NCBI RefSeq assembly: GCF_042431545.1
Contig: NZ_JBHLYX010000006.1
Length of the DNA: 64,000 bases
DNA from: Pseudoalteromonas xiamenensis
Lineage (GTDB): Bacteria > Pseudomonadota > Gammaproteobacteria > Enterobacterales > Alteromonadaceae
Direction: 5' to 3' (one strand)
Shown: piece by piece, positions 63,275 to 64,000 of the stretch
Numbering within the stretch: the stretch's first letter is position 1
Layout of the letters: each line of letters begins with the position of its first letter
Translations under genes and position numbers: made by a program
The notes under the pieces: model-generated
Told to the model about the DNA's origin: nothing
What the model saw: the letters and a program-made list of their open reading frames with translations, nothing else
Database searches by the model: none

Positions 63275-63802
63275 ATGACGACCAAAATTGGTATTTTGAC
63301 GGTGAGCGATAGAGCAAGTCGCGGTCAATACGACGACCTTTCGGGCCCAGCGATTGAAGATACTTTAAAGGCTTACCTCACCTCAGACTGGCAACCCGTA
63401 TATCGATTGGTTGAAGATGAGCAACCCCTTATCGAGCAAGCCTTGTGTGAACTGGCCGACAACGAGCAATGCTGTCTTATCATCACCACAGGCGGCACAG
63501 GACCTGCCAAACGGGATGTCACCCCAGAGGCCACAGAAGCGGTGTGTGATAAAATGATGCCGGGTTTTGGGGAGCTAATGCGACAAGAGAGTTTAAAATA
63601 CGTTCCAACGGCCATTCTTTCTCGGCAAACCGCAGGGCTTCGCAATCAGTCACTCATCATCAATCTGCCGGGTAAACCCAAAGCGATCCGTCAATGTCTA
63701 GATGCGGTATTCCCTGCAGTTCCCTATTGCATTGATTTATTAGAAGGGCCGTTCATGACCTGCGATGAGTCCGTGATTAAAGTATTTCGCCCAAAGTCAT
63801 AG
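63275..63802 (+). CDS. mog: Molybdopterin adenylyltransferase
   Basis: 175 residues of the MogA/MoaB fold: TTGGTGPAKRDVTPEAT, the substrate loop SRQTAGLRNQSLIINLPGKP, and the C-terminal LLEGP are all present. The enzyme adenylates molybdopterin before molybdate insertion by MoeA. Start ATG 63275 with AAAGGA upstream. Divergent from nrdGD and followed by a strong bidirectional terminator. The FNR box is on the nrdG side, so mog need not share it. Confidence 0.92.
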   Translation: MTTKIGILTVSDRASRGQYDDLSGPAIEDTLKAYLTSDWQPVYRLVEDEQPLIEQALCELADNEQCCLIITTGGTGPAKRDVTPEATEAVCDKMMPGFGELMRQESLKYVPTAILSRQTAGLRNQSLIINLPGKPKAIRQCLDAVFPAVPYCIDLLEGPFMTCDESVIKVFRPKS

Positions 63803-63819
63803 ATAAGGGGCTTGAGCAT

Positions 63820-63856
63820 TTCTTTTTAGCGAGGGTTTAGCCCTCGCTAAAAAGAA
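63820..63856. terminator. Strong bidirectional terminator after mog
   Basis: A perfect 16-bp stem (TTCTTTTTAGCGAGGG with its complement) and a TTTAG loop, with A- and T-rich edges on both sides. Confidence 0.9.
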
Positions 63857-64000
63857 GTATTTTGTGACAAAAGCGGAGCTTTAACGCAGCAATAAGCTAT
63901 TGCGTATCCGACTTTATTGCCTTGTATGGATAATACACCCATCTTAATTATTCTTTTTATACCGATTTAGGGTAAGGTGAGGCCCAAGCTTTAGCTGCAA
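63857..64000. other. Right-end sequence, no gene
   Basis: 144 bases up to the window end with no open frame of note. Confidence 0.4.

Overview
The window is AT-rich DNA from a Gram-negative marine gammaproteobacterium, most likely of the Alteromonadales/Vibrionales type (inference). The pointers are a large TonB-dependent receptor, a subtilisin-family exoprotease with calcium-binding thrombospondin type 3 repeats and a GlyGly-CTERM tail, c-di-GMP enzymes, a consensus FNR box in front of an anaerobic ribonucleotide reductase operon, and much insertion-sequence and plasmid debris. No rRNA, tRNA or CRISPR array was seen.

Layout. 1-0.9 kb: a possible ParA start and a broken plasmid replication initiator. 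1.1-7.9 kb: Nudix hydrolase, two alpha/beta hydrolases and the exported S8 protease. 8-15 kb: decaying accessory DNA, with an IS110/IS1111-type remnant, a MarR regulator with a dyad operator, frameshifted VOC and EamA genes, an SDR dehydrogenase, a GNAT acetyltransferase and a group II intron remnant. 15.2-18.6 kb: an amidohydrolase/S41 peptidase/coiled-coil gene run. 19-26.2 kb: a signalling block (orphan response regulator, EAL protein, GGDEF cyclase, a second response regulator lacking the phospho-acceptor Asp, SCO1-like protein overlapping a chemotaxis receptor). 26.7-28.5 kb: three paralogous small proteins. 29.4-36.1 kb: GFA-type protein, membrane protein, an IS3 remnant and a TonB receptor behind a triplicated leader. 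36.3-41 kb: LRAT-like, S41 and small membrane proteins. 41-45.5 kb: repeats, a broken actin-like ParM gene, iterons and an IS3 remnant. 45.7-49.3 kb: an apparently GC-richer island with a tyrosine integrase, and an M23-like exoprotein. 49.4-59.1 kb: an Rhs scrap, two toxin-antitoxin modules (DUF4258/HTH and Fic/antitoxin) and many small unknown genes. 59.5-63.9 kb: ordinary genes for nitrosative-stress repair, the anaerobic ribonucleotide reductase operon nrdG-nrdD, and mog.

The most interesting signal is not a gene. A direct repeat, TTTCAC-N5-TTTCAC (11-bp period), occurs at nine places, each 10-12 nt upstream of a -10-like hexamer. That is the geometry of activation by an OmpR/PhoB-family regulator. 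The sites precede an alpha/beta hydrolase, the EAL protein, the Asp-less response regulator, the SCO1-chemoreceptor operon, a membrane protein and (three times) the TonB receptor; one has no visible gene. I infer a local regulon, possibly run by one of the two response regulators encoded inside it. Other leads are the three-paralogue family, an XRE/proline-rich peptide/membrane-protein operon, and 28-32-bp palindromes with a 2-bp core like serine-invertase sites.
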